Assembly: GCF_013393905.1 (NCBI RefSeq)
Contig: NZ_CP040272.1
Location: forward strand, 1,364,001 to 1,428,000
Length of the DNA stretch: 64,000 nt
Origin: Nostoc sp. C052
Lineage (GTDB): Bacteria; Cyanobacteriota; Cyanobacteriia; Cyanobacteriales; Nostocaceae
Direction of reading: 5' to 3'
Position numbers and translations under genes: made by a program. Numbering within the stretch: position 1 is the stretch's first letter; every line of letters begins with the position of its first letter. Below the pieces are notes generated by a model. The model was not told where the DNA came from. It ran no database searches and saw only the letters and a program-made list of their open reading frames with translations. Positions 18,370 to 26,942 of the stretch are shown here, one piece after another.

Positions 18370-18720
18370 TTACAGCCCAACAGCTTGATTAAAGCGTAGT
18401 ATTTCCAGACTGCGATCGCCGTATACTCCTTCTATTTGCTGGCGACAGCAGTCAATAGCAAAATCGTTGACTTCTTCTGGTTCAACCCCATACATATCTT
18501 GAAACACTTCTGATTCCACACGGCAGAACCGAGGACGACTTGAGTAGATGCGACATTCTCGCGTGGTATGGTCGAAATTAACGCACCATCCCCCTTCGCC
18601 TACCATGCTGAGGTAGAGTTCTAGTTCTGATGGTGAGAGATACTCTTCTAAGTCTGGACGATCTGCTGGATCGAGATTACAGCAGGCTCCACATTGCTTT
18701 ACACATTGCCAAGTTGACAT
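18370..18720 (-). CDS. YkgJ-family cysteine-cluster protein
   Basis: Start taken at the ATG at 18720 (MSTWQCVKQCGACC); the longer upstream frame runs through repeat DNA. The 116-residue protein carries CVKQCGACC, CRIYSSRPRFCR and DCCRQQ, the Cys pattern of the YkgJ/CxxCxxCC family thought to bind zinc or an iron-sulfur centre. Its biochemical role is unknown. The stop codon is next to an IS630 insertion, so its original downstream sequence has been displaced although the protein is intact. Confidence 0.75.
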   Translation of the reverse strand: MSTWQCVKQCGACCNLDPADRPDLEEYLSPSELELYLSMVGEGGWCVNFDHTTRECRIYSSRPRFCRVESEVFQDMYGVEPEEVNDFAIDCCRQQIEGVYGDRSLEILRFNQAVGL

Positions 18721-18769
18721 TTTGTATTGGGGATTGGGGATTGGGGATTGGGGATTAGGGACTGGGAAG
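18721..18769. repeat. Tandem GGGGATT heptamers
   Basis: Four to five GGGGATT units immediately upstream of the YkgJ-type start codon. Typical cyanobacterial short tandem repeat. Confidence 0.85.
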
Positions 18770-18900
18770 CAATACGGTTCAGTTAAGGTTTTTTGATGAA
18801 AATTCGAGATCGCAAAGACGCGATAAATCGCCATCAAAACGAAAGAGTGATTATTGTAGAGACGGCGATTCATCGCGTCTCTTGCCTTAACCGAACTAGT
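18770..18900. repeat. Interspersed repeat with CAATACGGTTCAGTTAAGG end
   Basis: The left end CAATACGGTTCAGTTAAGG (18770-18788) and right end CCTTAACCGAACTAGT (18885-18900) are imperfect inverted repeats. The interior has a further inverted pair (GAGACGGCGATTCATCGCGTCTC). A relative with the same ends lies at 52471-52585, so this is a dispersed non-coding repeat family of about 115-130 bp. Confidence 0.7.
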
Positions 18901-19058
18901 CCCCCAGTCCCCAATCCCCCTATTTTACGTTTTTATATCTTTTCTTATAATTTTGTTAAGTAAATTAAATCCAAGAACCCATAGCCAGATATGATCGATT
19001 GCGGGTTTTGTAATTAAGTTATTGAATTTTTTAAGGCAATTGACAGGAGAAAAGAAAA

Positions 19059-19202
19059 ATGTTTGATGCTGTGTCTGACTTGTTTAACGCTTTTACCAGT
19101 ATCAATTGGGAAGTTATCTTCCAATTGCTATCTGTGGCGCTAATTGTGATTGCTGGCCCAGCAGTGATCTTTGTGCTGGCATTTCGCAACGGCAACCTAT
19201 AA
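19059..19202 (+). CDS. psb30: Photosystem II protein Psb30 (Ycf12)
   Basis: A 47-residue protein, too short for most gene callers, from an ATG preceded by AGGAGA at 19046-19051. It has a short amphipathic N-terminus (MFDAVSDLFNAFTSINWEVI) and one membrane helix (LLSVALIVIAGPAVIFVLAF) ending in RNGNL, characteristic of Psb30/Ycf12. Psb30 is a single-span subunit at the periphery of the photosystem II core near PsbE/PsbJ and stabilises the complex. Located in the thylakoid membrane. Identity is based on recognising the sequence. Confidence 0.92.
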   Translation: MFDAVSDLFNAFTSINWEVIFQLLSVALIVIAGPAVIFVLAFRNGNL

Positions 19203-19348
19203 GAGTGCTGAGTAGTGAGTGCTGAGTGCTGAGTTAGGAGTGAGGAGTTAAATTTTCTTCTCAACTCATACTCGTAACTCATAAATCAGCACTCGCAGTG
19301 TCACAGTCACAAGTGATAAGTTAATTAACAACTGCTAACTTCTAACTC
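19203..19348. repeat. Tandem AGTGCTG-type repeats between psb30 and recJ
   Basis: AGTGCTG units near 19204-19235 and related CTAACTC units near 19335-19365. The stretch could fold into long hairpins between the convergent psb30 and recJ genes and serve as a bidirectional terminator. Confidence 0.6.
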
Positions 19349-21463
19349 TTAACTCCTAACTGATAACGCCTGAAGGGCAGCTTGGATAATATTGTCATAC
19401 TGTGGTTGAGAAATATCAACTTCTTTGGCGTTTTGCCGATTAGTTCCTAGCAAACCAATTATATGTCCTGGCTGCATGGCTAATACTTTCCCTTCAGAAT
19501 TTTTAATTCTTAATTCTGCTTCAATACCATTTTTATAGAAACCACAAGTATACTGTCGCTGGTTATATTCAAAGTTGGTGCTTGAGTGAATAGGTGGCGA
19601 AGCAAAAAATTGTTGAAGCTGAATTGGCAACCTGACACCGATTAATTCTAGTTCAATGGTTGTGTTGCCGTTAAAGTAATTTTCTCGCAGTTTGTAAGCG
19701 ATATCCACTCGCGAAGGTAAGCGGAAATAGTCGCCCCAACGCCAGGCGATCGCTTTAATTTTATACTCCTGATTATCAATAGTTTGGGCAATTGTCAGTT
19801 TAATGTGACCCTTACCAACGATTTTTTGCTCAACCACTTGGACATTAGGTGTCCAGAAAACTGGATCGGGGTTGTCCATACCGCAGGGGTGTAGAGCATT
19901 CAGCTGTTGATAAAGCTGCTGATTGAGATGATTGAGGTTGACTTCAGCATCAATTTTGAGCAGAGGTTTGAGATGTTGGGGTTCAAGACACTGGTTAGCA
20001 AACTCAATCAAACGCGATCGCACCATCTGTAAATTTTCTGCTGGTAGAGAGAATCCTCCGGCTGCTTTGTGTCCGCCAAATTTGCCTAGTAAATCGTGAC
20101 AATATTCCAAGGCTTCAAATACATGAAACTCTGGAATAGAGCGTGCAGAACCGCGTATATGTCCCTCATCTTCATAAGTCCCGATAAACACAGGAACACC
20201 GTAGCGTTCCACCAAGCGGGAGGCGACGATGCCAATAACGCCGTGATGCCAATTAGGTTGAACAACAATTAATACACGATCTTGCTGTAGAGATCTAACA
20301 AATTCTGTCTCCACATAAGCGATCGCTTCTTGTTCAATTTGCTGACACATCTCCTGACGAGAAGCGTTGACTTGTTCGCACTGCATTGCTCTTTCCAGCG
20401 CCACCCCCATATCATCTGTAGTCAGCAATTCAATCACAGTCTGGGGATTACCAATTCGACCAATAGCATTAATTCGCGGCCCCAGGCGAAACCCGATATC
20501 TTCAGGCTTTAACGATTTTGGATTTTGGATTTTGGATTTTGGATTAGAAAATTTCTCCTCTGCTCCCCTGCTCCCCTGCTCCCCTGCTCCCTCATCTCCC
20601 CTAGCTTGCACTCCGCCTACCTGAATCAACGCCTGTATCCCAGCTAAGTGGGATTTGGGTAAATGTTGTAAACCGCGTTTCACCCAACGACGATTCACGC
20701 CAGTTAAGGGGGCTAAATCTGCGATCGTTCCCAGCGTAAATAATGCTAGCATCGGTTGGATTAAGCCCTTAGTCTGCCCTAGCTGTTGTGCTAGAGAAAC
20801 TGCCAAAATGTAAGCAACACCAACACCAGCAACACCCCGATAAGGTGAGGATTCAGCTATTAGTTTGGGGTTGAGGATAGCATTAGCTGGCGGTAATTTT
20901 TGGGGGATATCATGATGATCGGTGATAATCACTGCAAGACCAAGCTCTCTAGCTCTCGCAACTGGTTCAAACGCAGAGATCCCATTATCTACAGTTAGAA
21001 TTAATCCCACACCTTCACTGTGAAATTCTTCAACTATGCGTTTATTAATACCGTAACCTTCGTGCATCCGGCTGGGGATAGCATAATCTACTTGTGCGCC
21101 TAAAGTGCGGAGACTACGCAAAAGTAGAGCAGTGCTGGTCATCCCATCAGCATCGTAATCACCACAAATAGCAATTTTTGTTTGAGAAGCGATCGCATTT
21201 TCCAACAACTCCAAACTAATCGCCAAATCTGGAAAATCTTCTAACGGCGAAGGCAAAACTAAAGACTCTGGCTCTAAAAATGCTTGTACCTGTTCTGGTG
21301 TTTCCATACCCCGATTAATCAACAGCTGGCTGATAATCGGTGAAATATTTGTCAAAGCTGCCAGATTTTGGGCAAATTCTGGTTTTTGCGGATAAATCTG
21401 CCAGCGCTGATCGGGTAAGCGCCTACGAGGCTTTGATAGTTCAGATACAGGTCGGTCTAGCAC
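19349..21463 (-). CDS. recJ: Single-stranded-DNA exonuclease RecJ
   Basis: A 704-residue DHH-family 5'-3' exonuclease acting in recombination and mismatch or base-excision repair. The phosphoesterase motifs are present: ICGDYDADGMTS (motif I), LTVDNGISA, ITDHHDIP (DHH motif), then the DHHA1 domain with FGGHKAAGGFSL and an OB-fold C-terminus. It starts with GTG at 21463. Between the DHH domain and motif LGPRINAIGR there is an unusual Gly/Glu/Lys-rich insert (about 20510-20600 in the DNA) made of two kinds of tandem heptamers, kept in frame. The insert sits in a surface linker, so activity is probably retained. Confidence 0.92.
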   Translation of the reverse strand: MLDRPVSELSKPRRRLPDQRWQIYPQKPEFAQNLAALTNISPIISQLLINRGMETPEQVQAFLEPESLVLPSPLEDFPDLAISLELLENAIASQTKIAICGDYDADGMTSTALLLRSLRTLGAQVDYAIPSRMHEGYGINKRIVEEFHSEGVGLILTVDNGISAFEPVARARELGLAVIITDHHDIPQKLPPANAILNPKLIAESSPYRGVAGVGVAYILAVSLAQQLGQTKGLIQPMLALFTLGTIADLAPLTGVNRRWVKRGLQHLPKSHLAGIQALIQVGGVQARGDEGAGEQGSRGAEEKFSNPKSKIQNPKSLKPEDIGFRLGPRINAIGRIGNPQTVIELLTTDDMGVALERAMQCEQVNASRQEMCQQIEQEAIAYVETEFVRSLQQDRVLIVVQPNWHHGVIGIVASRLVERYGVPVFIGTYEDEGHIRGSARSIPEFHVFEALEYCHDLLGKFGGHKAAGGFSLPAENLQMVRSRLIEFANQCLEPQHLKPLLKIDAEVNLNHLNQQLYQQLNALHPCGMDNPDPVFWTPNVQVVEQKIVGKGHIKLTIAQTIDNQEYKIKAIAWRWGDYFRLPSRVDIAYKLRENYFNGNTTIELELIGVRLPIQLQQFFASPPIHSSTNFEYNQRQYTCGFYKNGIEAELRIKNSEGKVLAMQPGHIIGLLGTNRQNAKEVDISQPQYDNIIQAALQALSVRS
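20514..20604. repeat. Two tandem heptamer arrays inside recJ
   Basis: GGATTTT units (20519-20546) are followed by GCTCCCC-type units (about 20559-20590). They encode the SNPKSKIQNPKS and GEQGSRGAEE parts of RecJ. The same units occur elsewhere in cyanobacterial intergenic DNA, so this is a repeat that invaded a coding sequence without breaking the frame. Confidence 0.8.
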
Positions 21464-21544
21464 AATACAAGTTAGGAGTTTTCAGTTATGAGTGTTGAAT
21501 TGAAAGTTGTTTCTTGACTCATAACTAATAACATTATTTGCTAC

Positions 21545-21970
21545 CTATAACACGTTTATCCTACCATCATCCATAATATACAGTGAGCGATCGCCTGGAG
21601 AGCGCCAAGTTGGACGGAGTTCTAGCCGCAACGTGCCAAAGTTAGGTTTGGAGACAATTGCTTGTAGTGATAAACCCTTTTCGCTCCAAAATATCAGAGA
21701 TGTATTTGGCTCAGTACCCTCTATTTGTTCTAAATTTAATTTCTGCCCTGGACTCAAGGATATTGCATCAGTCCGAGAGGGTTTTTGGATTTTAATCAGG
21801 TTAGGTGTACTATTTATAACTTCAACCCGGATATATTGCCCAGGTGTAAACTGAATTGGGTGCGACCCACACTTAGAGGCACAAGTTCGAGCTAAAGTAG
21901 CACTGGGATTATTGATTGCTGCTACTAGAATGGTAGCTGTAACTAAAGCCAAGGACGAAATCTTAAACAT
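21545..21970 (-). CDS. Secreted hypothetical protein
   Basis: Start taken at the ATG at 21970 (MFKISSLALVTATILVAAIN), which gives a signal peptide cleaved near ATLA; a longer frame to 21991 adds seven unlikely residues. The mature part of about 115 residues has two Cys (RTCASKCGSH) and predicted beta strands (YIRVEVINSTPNLIKIQK, GTLRLELRP). No known domain recognised; probably periplasmic. Upstream of recJ and co-directional, 80 bp apart. Confidence 0.6.
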   Translation of the reverse strand: MFKISSLALVTATILVAAINNPSATLARTCASKCGSHPIQFTPGQYIRVEVINSTPNLIKIQKPSRTDAISLSPGQKLNLEQIEGTEPNTSLIFWSEKGLSLQAIVSKPNFGTLRLELRPTWRSPGDRSLYIMDDGRINVL

Positions 21971-22141
21971 AATACACAGTATAAGTACCAATCTTAAATA
22001 TTACTTCAATTTCTGACTATTAAGCCTCAGCATATTTTCCAGAATTAAGCTAATGCAAAGCAACACCAGCCCATCACAAAGTTGGACTGGTGTAAGCCAT
22101 AATCAAGACAGAATTAGGAACCAGAAACACAGAAGTGAATC

Positions 22142-22393
22142 ATGCACATCCTATCCCTTCATTATCCCGATGACTTACTTATTACCTCCGGTAAATCACC
22201 CCAGGCGTTAGAAGCAGAACTCACATTTTTGCTCGCAGTCAAACTATTTGAGCTACGCCGACTATCGCTTGGTAAAGCCGCCACCTTTTGCAGCATGAAC
22301 AAACCGCAGTTCATGTACGAACTAGGACGTTTGCAAATCCCTGTTATCAACTTAGATGATGACCAAATCGCCGAAGAATTGCGCGATGATTAA
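22142..22393 (+). CDS. UPF0175-family antitoxin
   Basis: An 83-residue protein of the UPF0175 family, with the typical N-terminal strand (YPDDLL) and helix-turn-helix (SLGKAATFCSMNKPQFMYEL). These small proteins are usually encoded just before DUF3368/PIN-like proteins and are regarded as antitoxins. Its last codons overlap the start of such a gene by 8 bp (ATGATTAA). Here the partner is inactivated by stop codons, so the antitoxin is effectively orphaned. Confidence 0.8.
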   Translation: MHILSLHYPDDLLITSGKSPQALEAELTFLLAVKLFELRRLSLGKAATFCSMNKPQFMYELGRLQIPVINLDDDQIAEELRDD

Positions 22394-22832
22394 CTCTGTC
22401 ATCGTTGCCGATAGCAACCCCCTCATTTCCTTGGCAATTATCGCGCAACTGGAACTTTTACCCCAACTTTATCAGCGAATATTACTTCCCACAGCCGTAT
22501 AGGATGAAGTAACAATCCAAGGTGTAGGTTTACCTGGCGCACAAGCCGTCAGTCAGTTAACTTAGTTGGAAATTCAAGCCCCTGAAGCCCTGATATTAGA
22601 ACCATTATCAATCCTAGTTGATCGTGGAGAAGCTGAAGCTATTGCCTTGGCTCAGTCCACTCCAGATAGTACGGTACTTTTGGATGATGCTCAAGCACGA
22701 AGGGTTGCAGAACGCTTAGGAATTCGCCGGATAGGTACTGTTGGCATTTTGCGTAAGGCGAAAAAAGCAGGCTTGATTGTTGAGCTTAAAGTATATATTG
22801 AGCAGTTACGCACCAATGGAATTTATATCTGA
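22386..22832 (+). pseudogene. DUF3368 PIN-like toxin with two amber stops
   Basis: The frame starts in the antitoxin's stop overlap and encodes a DUF3368 PIN-like protein: VADSNPLISLAII (first acidic residue), LVDRGEAEAIALAQ (GEAEAI motif) and LLDDAQARRVAERLG (C-terminal Asp pair). Two TAG codons interrupt it, at 22500-22502 and 22563-22565. Both fit former TGG (Trp) codons by one G-to-A change. The remainder of the frame is intact to 22832, so decay is recent. Such proteins are predicted ribonuclease toxins. Confidence 0.85.
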
Positions 22833-23008
22833 CCTAGCCTCATTGATGCAGTGCTACGTGATGTCGGAGAAATAGACTAATCGCGGGTTCAGATAAAACT
22901 CAAGCAAAATTTTTTGAGTGTTATGCAGCATAGGGTGACTCTTCTACGTATTATAGATTGAGTCTGTAGTGCGATCGCTATTTTAGTGAGTCTGGAATCA
23001 CAAAACAA

Positions 23009-23044
23009 AACCCTGTACAAAGTTTTACCTTATTGTACAAGGTT
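23009..23044 (-). terminator. Candidate terminator of the pst operon
   Basis: On the minus strand a 12-bp stem (AACCTTGTACAA with AACCCTGTACAA on the complementary arm, one G-U pair, 12-nt loop) is followed by TTTTGTTTTG. It lies 33 bp beyond the pstB stop codon. Stem strength is moderate. Confidence 0.6.
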
Positions 23045-23076
23045 GTCTATTATCCTAAATACTTAGGACAAGCTCT

Positions 23077-23904
23077 TTAACCGAAGCGTCCACTGATATA
23101 ATCCTCAGCTTCTTTGGTTTGAGGAGAACTGAACATTTGAGCTGTAGGATTAAACTCGACTAATTTGCCCCGACGTTTGCCATACTCGTCAATTTCTGTA
23201 TTGAAGAAAGCCGTGAAATCTGCGACTCTAGAAGCTTGCTGCATATTGTGTGTCACCATAATGATGGTATATTGCTCCTTGAGTTCTAAGCAGAGTTCTT
23301 CTACTTGGCGGCTAGAAATTGGGTCGAGAGCAGAACATGGTTCATCCATTAATAATACATCTGGCTTCATGGCGATCGCACGGGCAATGCAAAGTCGTTG
23401 CTGTTGTCCGCCAGATAATGCAGTTCCCTTCTCTTTGAGTTTGTCTTTCACTTCATCCCAGATAGCAGCGCGTCTAAGAGAATCTTCCACCAATTCATCG
23501 ATGTTACCTTTGTAACCATTAGCACGGGGGCCAAAGGAAATATTTTCGTATATTGACTTGGGGAAAGGATTCGGCCTTTGAAAAACCATTCCGACTTGGC
23601 GGCGTAATTTTACAGAATTTATCTTAGGATCGTAAATGTTGCGATCGCGATAATTCAGTCTACCCTCAACCTTAGCACCAGGGATTAAATCATTCATCCG
23701 ATTGAAGCAACGCAGTAAAGTACTTTTACCGCATCCTGAAGGCCCAATAAAAGCAATAATTTGTTTATCAGGAATCTTTAGATAAACATCTAAAAGTGCT
23801 AGAAATCCTCCATAGAATACCTTTACACCTTCAACATTAAAGACGCTACTACCTTGCTCTATTGTGGCACTATCTGATTGACTTCTACTATTGCTATAAG
23901 TCAT
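23077..23904 (-). CDS. pstB: Phosphate ABC transporter ATPase PstB
   Basis: Start at the ATG at 23904 because GGAG lies nine bases upstream. The 275-residue ATPase has Walker A (GPSGCGKST), the signature ALSGGQQQRLCIARAI, Walker B (VLLMDEPCSALD) and the switch His (MVTHNM). It powers high-affinity phosphate uptake with PstA/PstC. Last gene of a pstS-pstC-pstA-pstB operon, 37-52 bp after pstA. The distinctive RPNPFPKSIYENI sequence separates PstB from other ABC ATPases. Confidence 0.96.
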   Translation of the reverse strand: MTYSNSRSQSDSATIEQGSSVFNVEGVKVFYGGFLALLDVYLKIPDKQIIAFIGPSGCGKSTLLRCFNRMNDLIPGAKVEGRLNYRDRNIYDPKINSVKLRRQVGMVFQRPNPFPKSIYENISFGPRANGYKGNIDELVEDSLRRAAIWDEVKDKLKEKGTALSGGQQQRLCIARAIAMKPDVLLMDEPCSALDPISSRQVEELCLELKEQYTIIMVTHNMQQASRVADFTAFFNTEIDEYGKRRGKLVEFNPTAQMFSSPQTKEAEDYISGRFG

Positions 23905-23956
23905 GTGGCTGTTCTCCAAATAATCTGTGAATGTATCTAATTAGATATTTAATTAC

Positions 23957-24856
23957 CTAACGTATTGAGAAGCGTTGCCGGATATAAATTGCAACACCAT
24001 TTAAAGCTAAAATCAAGAGCAACAACGCAATAATTGTCGCTGCTGCTGCACCAGCAAAACCCGGTTCAGGACGAGTGATATAACTGTAAATTTGAATGGG
24101 TAATGCCATAAATCTCTGGAACAAACCAGGGTCAAAAGTGAGAAAACCCACAGCACCGACAACAATTAGAGAGGCTGCATCACCAATGGCACGAGATACA
24201 GAAATAATCACCCCTGTCAAAATACCAGGAATAGCATAAGGTATGACATGACTACTGATAGTTCGCCATTTAGTAACACCTAATCCATAAGAAGCATTTC
24301 TCAGAGAATCTGGGACGGCGCGAATTGCTTCTCTAGAGGTGACAATAATTACTGGCAAAGACAACAAAGATAAAGTCAATGCACCAGAAATCAAAGCGGG
24401 GCCAAACCCAAGTAAATAATTGAAAACTCCTAAACCCAGCAATCCATAAACAATAGAAGGTACACCTGCGAGATTACTGATATTAATCTCAATAATCGCT
24501 GTCCACCAAGCTTTAGGTGCATACTCCTCTAGATATAAAGCTGCTCCGACACCAATAGGAACAGTAACCAAAATCACAACAGTTCCCAAAAGAACACTGC
24601 TGATAATTGCAGGACGAATCCCACCTTGGTCAGCAAAACGAGAAGGAGTTTCGGTCAGAAAGCCGGGTGATAAAAATCTACCTAATCCGTCTTTAAAAAT
24701 ATCAAAAAGTAGTAATGCTAGGATAAATAAACCAATCAGTAATCCTAACAAAAAAATTACTTCAAATACTTTTCCTAATGTCTCCCTACTTTCAACATTA
24801 TCGGTAAATTCTGCCGTAGAATCTAGAGAACTATTTGGTTGATAACTTGTAGCCAT
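23957..24856 (-). CDS. pstA: Phosphate ABC transporter permease PstA
   Basis: A 299-residue inner-membrane permease with about six membrane helices and the cytoplasmic coupling loop (EAIRAVPDSLRNASYGLGVT). With PstC it forms the phosphate channel. The start is five bases from the pstC stop, so the two are translationally linked. The N-terminal 30 residues are polar and variable as in cyanobacterial PstA. Confidence 0.95.
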   Translation of the reverse strand: MATSYQPNSSLDSTAEFTDNVESRETLGKVFEVIFLLGLLIGLFILALLLFDIFKDGLGRFLSPGFLTETPSRFADQGGIRPAIISSVLLGTVVILVTVPIGVGAALYLEEYAPKAWWTAIIEINISNLAGVPSIVYGLLGLGVFNYLLGFGPALISGALTLSLLSLPVIIVTSREAIRAVPDSLRNASYGLGVTKWRTISSHVIPYAIPGILTGVIISVSRAIGDAASLIVVGAVGFLTFDPGLFQRFMALPIQIYSYITRPEPGFAGAAAATIIALLLLILALNGVAIYIRQRFSIR

Positions 24857-24861
24857 ACTTA

Positions 24862-25803
24862 TTAATCGTATTTTTCTTTAAAGCGATTTGCAATCCAGTA
24901 ACTAACAATATTCAAAGCTAGGGTGATTAGAAACAGAACAGCACCTACAGCATATAAGGTTTTGAAATTTAGACTCCCACGCGGACTATCTCCTCCAGAA
25001 ATTTGTGCCATGTAAGCTGTCATTGTTTCTATTGATTCGGCAAAATTAACAGTCAGCTTTGGCTGTAGTCCGGCGGCGATGAGAACAGTCATTGTTTCAC
25101 CCACAGCGCGAGAAATACCCAATATAATTGAGGCAATGATTCCAGAAAGCGCAGCTGGTAGAACTACTTTAAAAATGGTTTCCAGTTTAGTGATACCTAA
25201 AGCATAAGAGCCTTCTCGTAAAGAGCGCGGAACTGCTTTAATCGCATCTAAGCTGATAGAACCAACAGTAGGAGTAATCATTACTCCCATCATTAAACCT
25301 GCACTCAAGGCGTTGAATATTTCCAGAGGGATAATATTCCGTAGCAATGGTGTGACAAACAATAGCGCAAAGTAACCATATACTACTGTTGGTATTCCCG
25401 CTAAAAGCTCCACTGCTGGACGTAAAACGGCTGCTACTTTTGGTTGAGCATACTCACTTAAATAAATGGCAGAAGATAAACCCAAAGGAATAGCAACCGC
25501 CATTGCAATAGCTGTTGTTAAGAAAGTGCCATTAATCAAGGGCCAAACACCAAAATGCCTATCTGCAAATAAAGGTGTCCATTTCGTATCAAGAAAGAAT
25601 TGAGCAAAGGAAACTTCTTGGAAAAAACCAAATGTCTCTTGAAAGATAATTATGACAATTCCAAAAGTTGTCAAAACCGAAACTAAAGCACAAGCAAATA
25701 AAATTACCCCAACAATCTTTTCAGAAATATCTTCAGATGGATTTTTATCCAATGATTGTCTGGATAGTAGATAAGGATCGTCTTGAGAATTGAGATTTTG
25801 CAT
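24862..25803 (-). CDS. pstC: Phosphate ABC transporter permease PstC
   Basis: A 313-residue permease with six membrane helices and the coupling loop (DAIKAVPRSLREGSYALGIT). The extended N-terminal cytoplasmic segment is normal for cyanobacterial PstC. It pairs with PstA in the phosphate transporter and lies 50 bp downstream of pstS. Confidence 0.95.
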   Translation of the reverse strand: MQNLNSQDDPYLLSRQSLDKNPSEDISEKIVGVILFACALVSVLTTFGIVIIIFQETFGFFQEVSFAQFFLDTKWTPLFADRHFGVWPLINGTFLTTAIAMAVAIPLGLSSAIYLSEYAQPKVAAVLRPAVELLAGIPTVVYGYFALLFVTPLLRNIIPLEIFNALSAGLMMGVMITPTVGSISLDAIKAVPRSLREGSYALGITKLETIFKVVLPAALSGIIASIILGISRAVGETMTVLIAAGLQPKLTVNFAESIETMTAYMAQISGGDSPRGSLNFKTLYAVGAVLFLITLALNIVSYWIANRFKEKYD

Positions 25804-25853
25804 AAACAGTTAATTTTTTAACTCCATTCAGACTACAATGACTGGAACTTTAT

Positions 25854-26855
25854 TTAAATAAAGTTTGTGATTGGTTCACCTGGTTTTGCTTTTTTGAATT
25901 TTGTCCCTGTTTCACCAGTAGCAAATTTTTGTTTGACCTTGACATAAGCTTCATCAGGTAGTGCCACATAACCAACACTATCGACCCACTTCCAAGAATT
26001 TTCTAGATAAAAATCTACAAATTCTTTAACTGCTGGCTTGGTATCTAAGGATTTTTTACTGACATAGAGAAATAGAGGACGAGACAAAGGTGTGTAGATA
26101 TTTTTGATGACATTATCTACAGGAACCGGCTTTTCACACTTTCCTGTAGGACTTTCTACAGCAACTAAATTGAGTTTATCTTGGTTTTGAATGTAGTAAG
26201 ATATCCCAACATAACCTAAGGCTGATACATCACCTGACACACCTTGTACTAGGAGATTTTGATTGTGACTAGGGGTATAATCTGTACGGCCATTCTTGGC
26301 TTTGCCAGTAACAGCTTGAGTCATATAATCAAAGGTTCCAGTATCAGAAGCAGGAGCATACAGCTTCAGTTTTTCGTTAGGAAATTTGGGATTAACTTGA
26401 TTCCAAGTCAATATTTTACCGTCTGATTTTGCGCCCCAAATTTTGCCCAGTTCCTTAATAGTGAGACATTTGGCAAAGTTATTTTTACGGTTAGCAATTA
26501 CGGCTATACCATCTAAAGCTACAGGTAACTCGACAAATTCAATATTCTTACTTTTACATTTTTTGATTTCTTCATCTCTAATGGTACGAGAAGCACCAGC
26601 TATATCAATATCGCCATTACAAAATTTACTGAAACCACCACCAGTACCACTTGAGGCAACACTAACTTTAGCTTCAGGTTTGCCTTTGCCGTATTCTTCT
26701 GCAACTGCTAAAGAAACAGGAAAACCTACAGCAGCACCATCAATACTTACTTGACTTTTCAATTCTTGTCCGCTATTACAAGCAGTGATACTGCTGGCAA
26801 GAAGCATTAAAGATGTTAAGAAAAAGCTATTTTGAAATCGGTTACAAAAGCTCAT
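25854..26855 (-). CDS. pstS: Phosphate-binding lipoprotein PstS
   Basis: A 333-residue periplasmic phosphate-binding protein with a lipobox at the end of the signal peptide (SSITAC, Cys about 26). It shows the ligand-binding motifs SSGTGGGFSKFC, DIAGASR and PASDTGTFDY. First gene of the pst operon. I looked for tandem Pho boxes in the 87 bp upstream and saw no convincing match, so the operon promoter may lie elsewhere or be shared with the sulfate-binding gene before it. Confidence 0.95.
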   Translation of the reverse strand: MSFCNRFQNSFFLTSLMLLASSITACNSGQELKSQVSIDGAAVGFPVSLAVAEEYGKGKPEAKVSVASSGTGGGFSKFCNGDIDIAGASRTIRDEEIKKCKSKNIEFVELPVALDGIAVIANRKNNFAKCLTIKELGKIWGAKSDGKILTWNQVNPKFPNEKLKLYAPASDTGTFDYMTQAVTGKAKNGRTDYTPSHNQNLLVQGVSGDVSALGYVGISYYIQNQDKLNLVAVESPTGKCEKPVPVDNVIKNIYTPLSRPLFLYVSKKSLDTKPAVKEFVDFYLENSWKWVDSVGYVALPDEAYVKVKQKFATGETGTKFKKAKPGEPITNFI

Positions 26856-26942
26856 AAATTATCAATTGAGATAAAGTGACTGAGAATTACTTATGCTTGG
26901 CTAGCGGCAAAATGTAGAGAATACAGCATGACATCTCTTTTA

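Noticed and set aside
18721..18873. N-terminal extension of the YkgJ-type protein
   Set aside because: The extra 51 residues are encoded by tandem GGGGATT units and repeat D; the ATG at 18720 begins directly at the conserved Cys region.
22500..22565. Programmed amber readthrough in the DUF3368 gene
   Set aside because: Two stops in a toxin gene are better explained by decay; no supporting signal was seen around them.
26856..26942. Pho box upstream of pstS
   Set aside because: No set of spaced CTTAACCT-like direct repeats could be found by eye.
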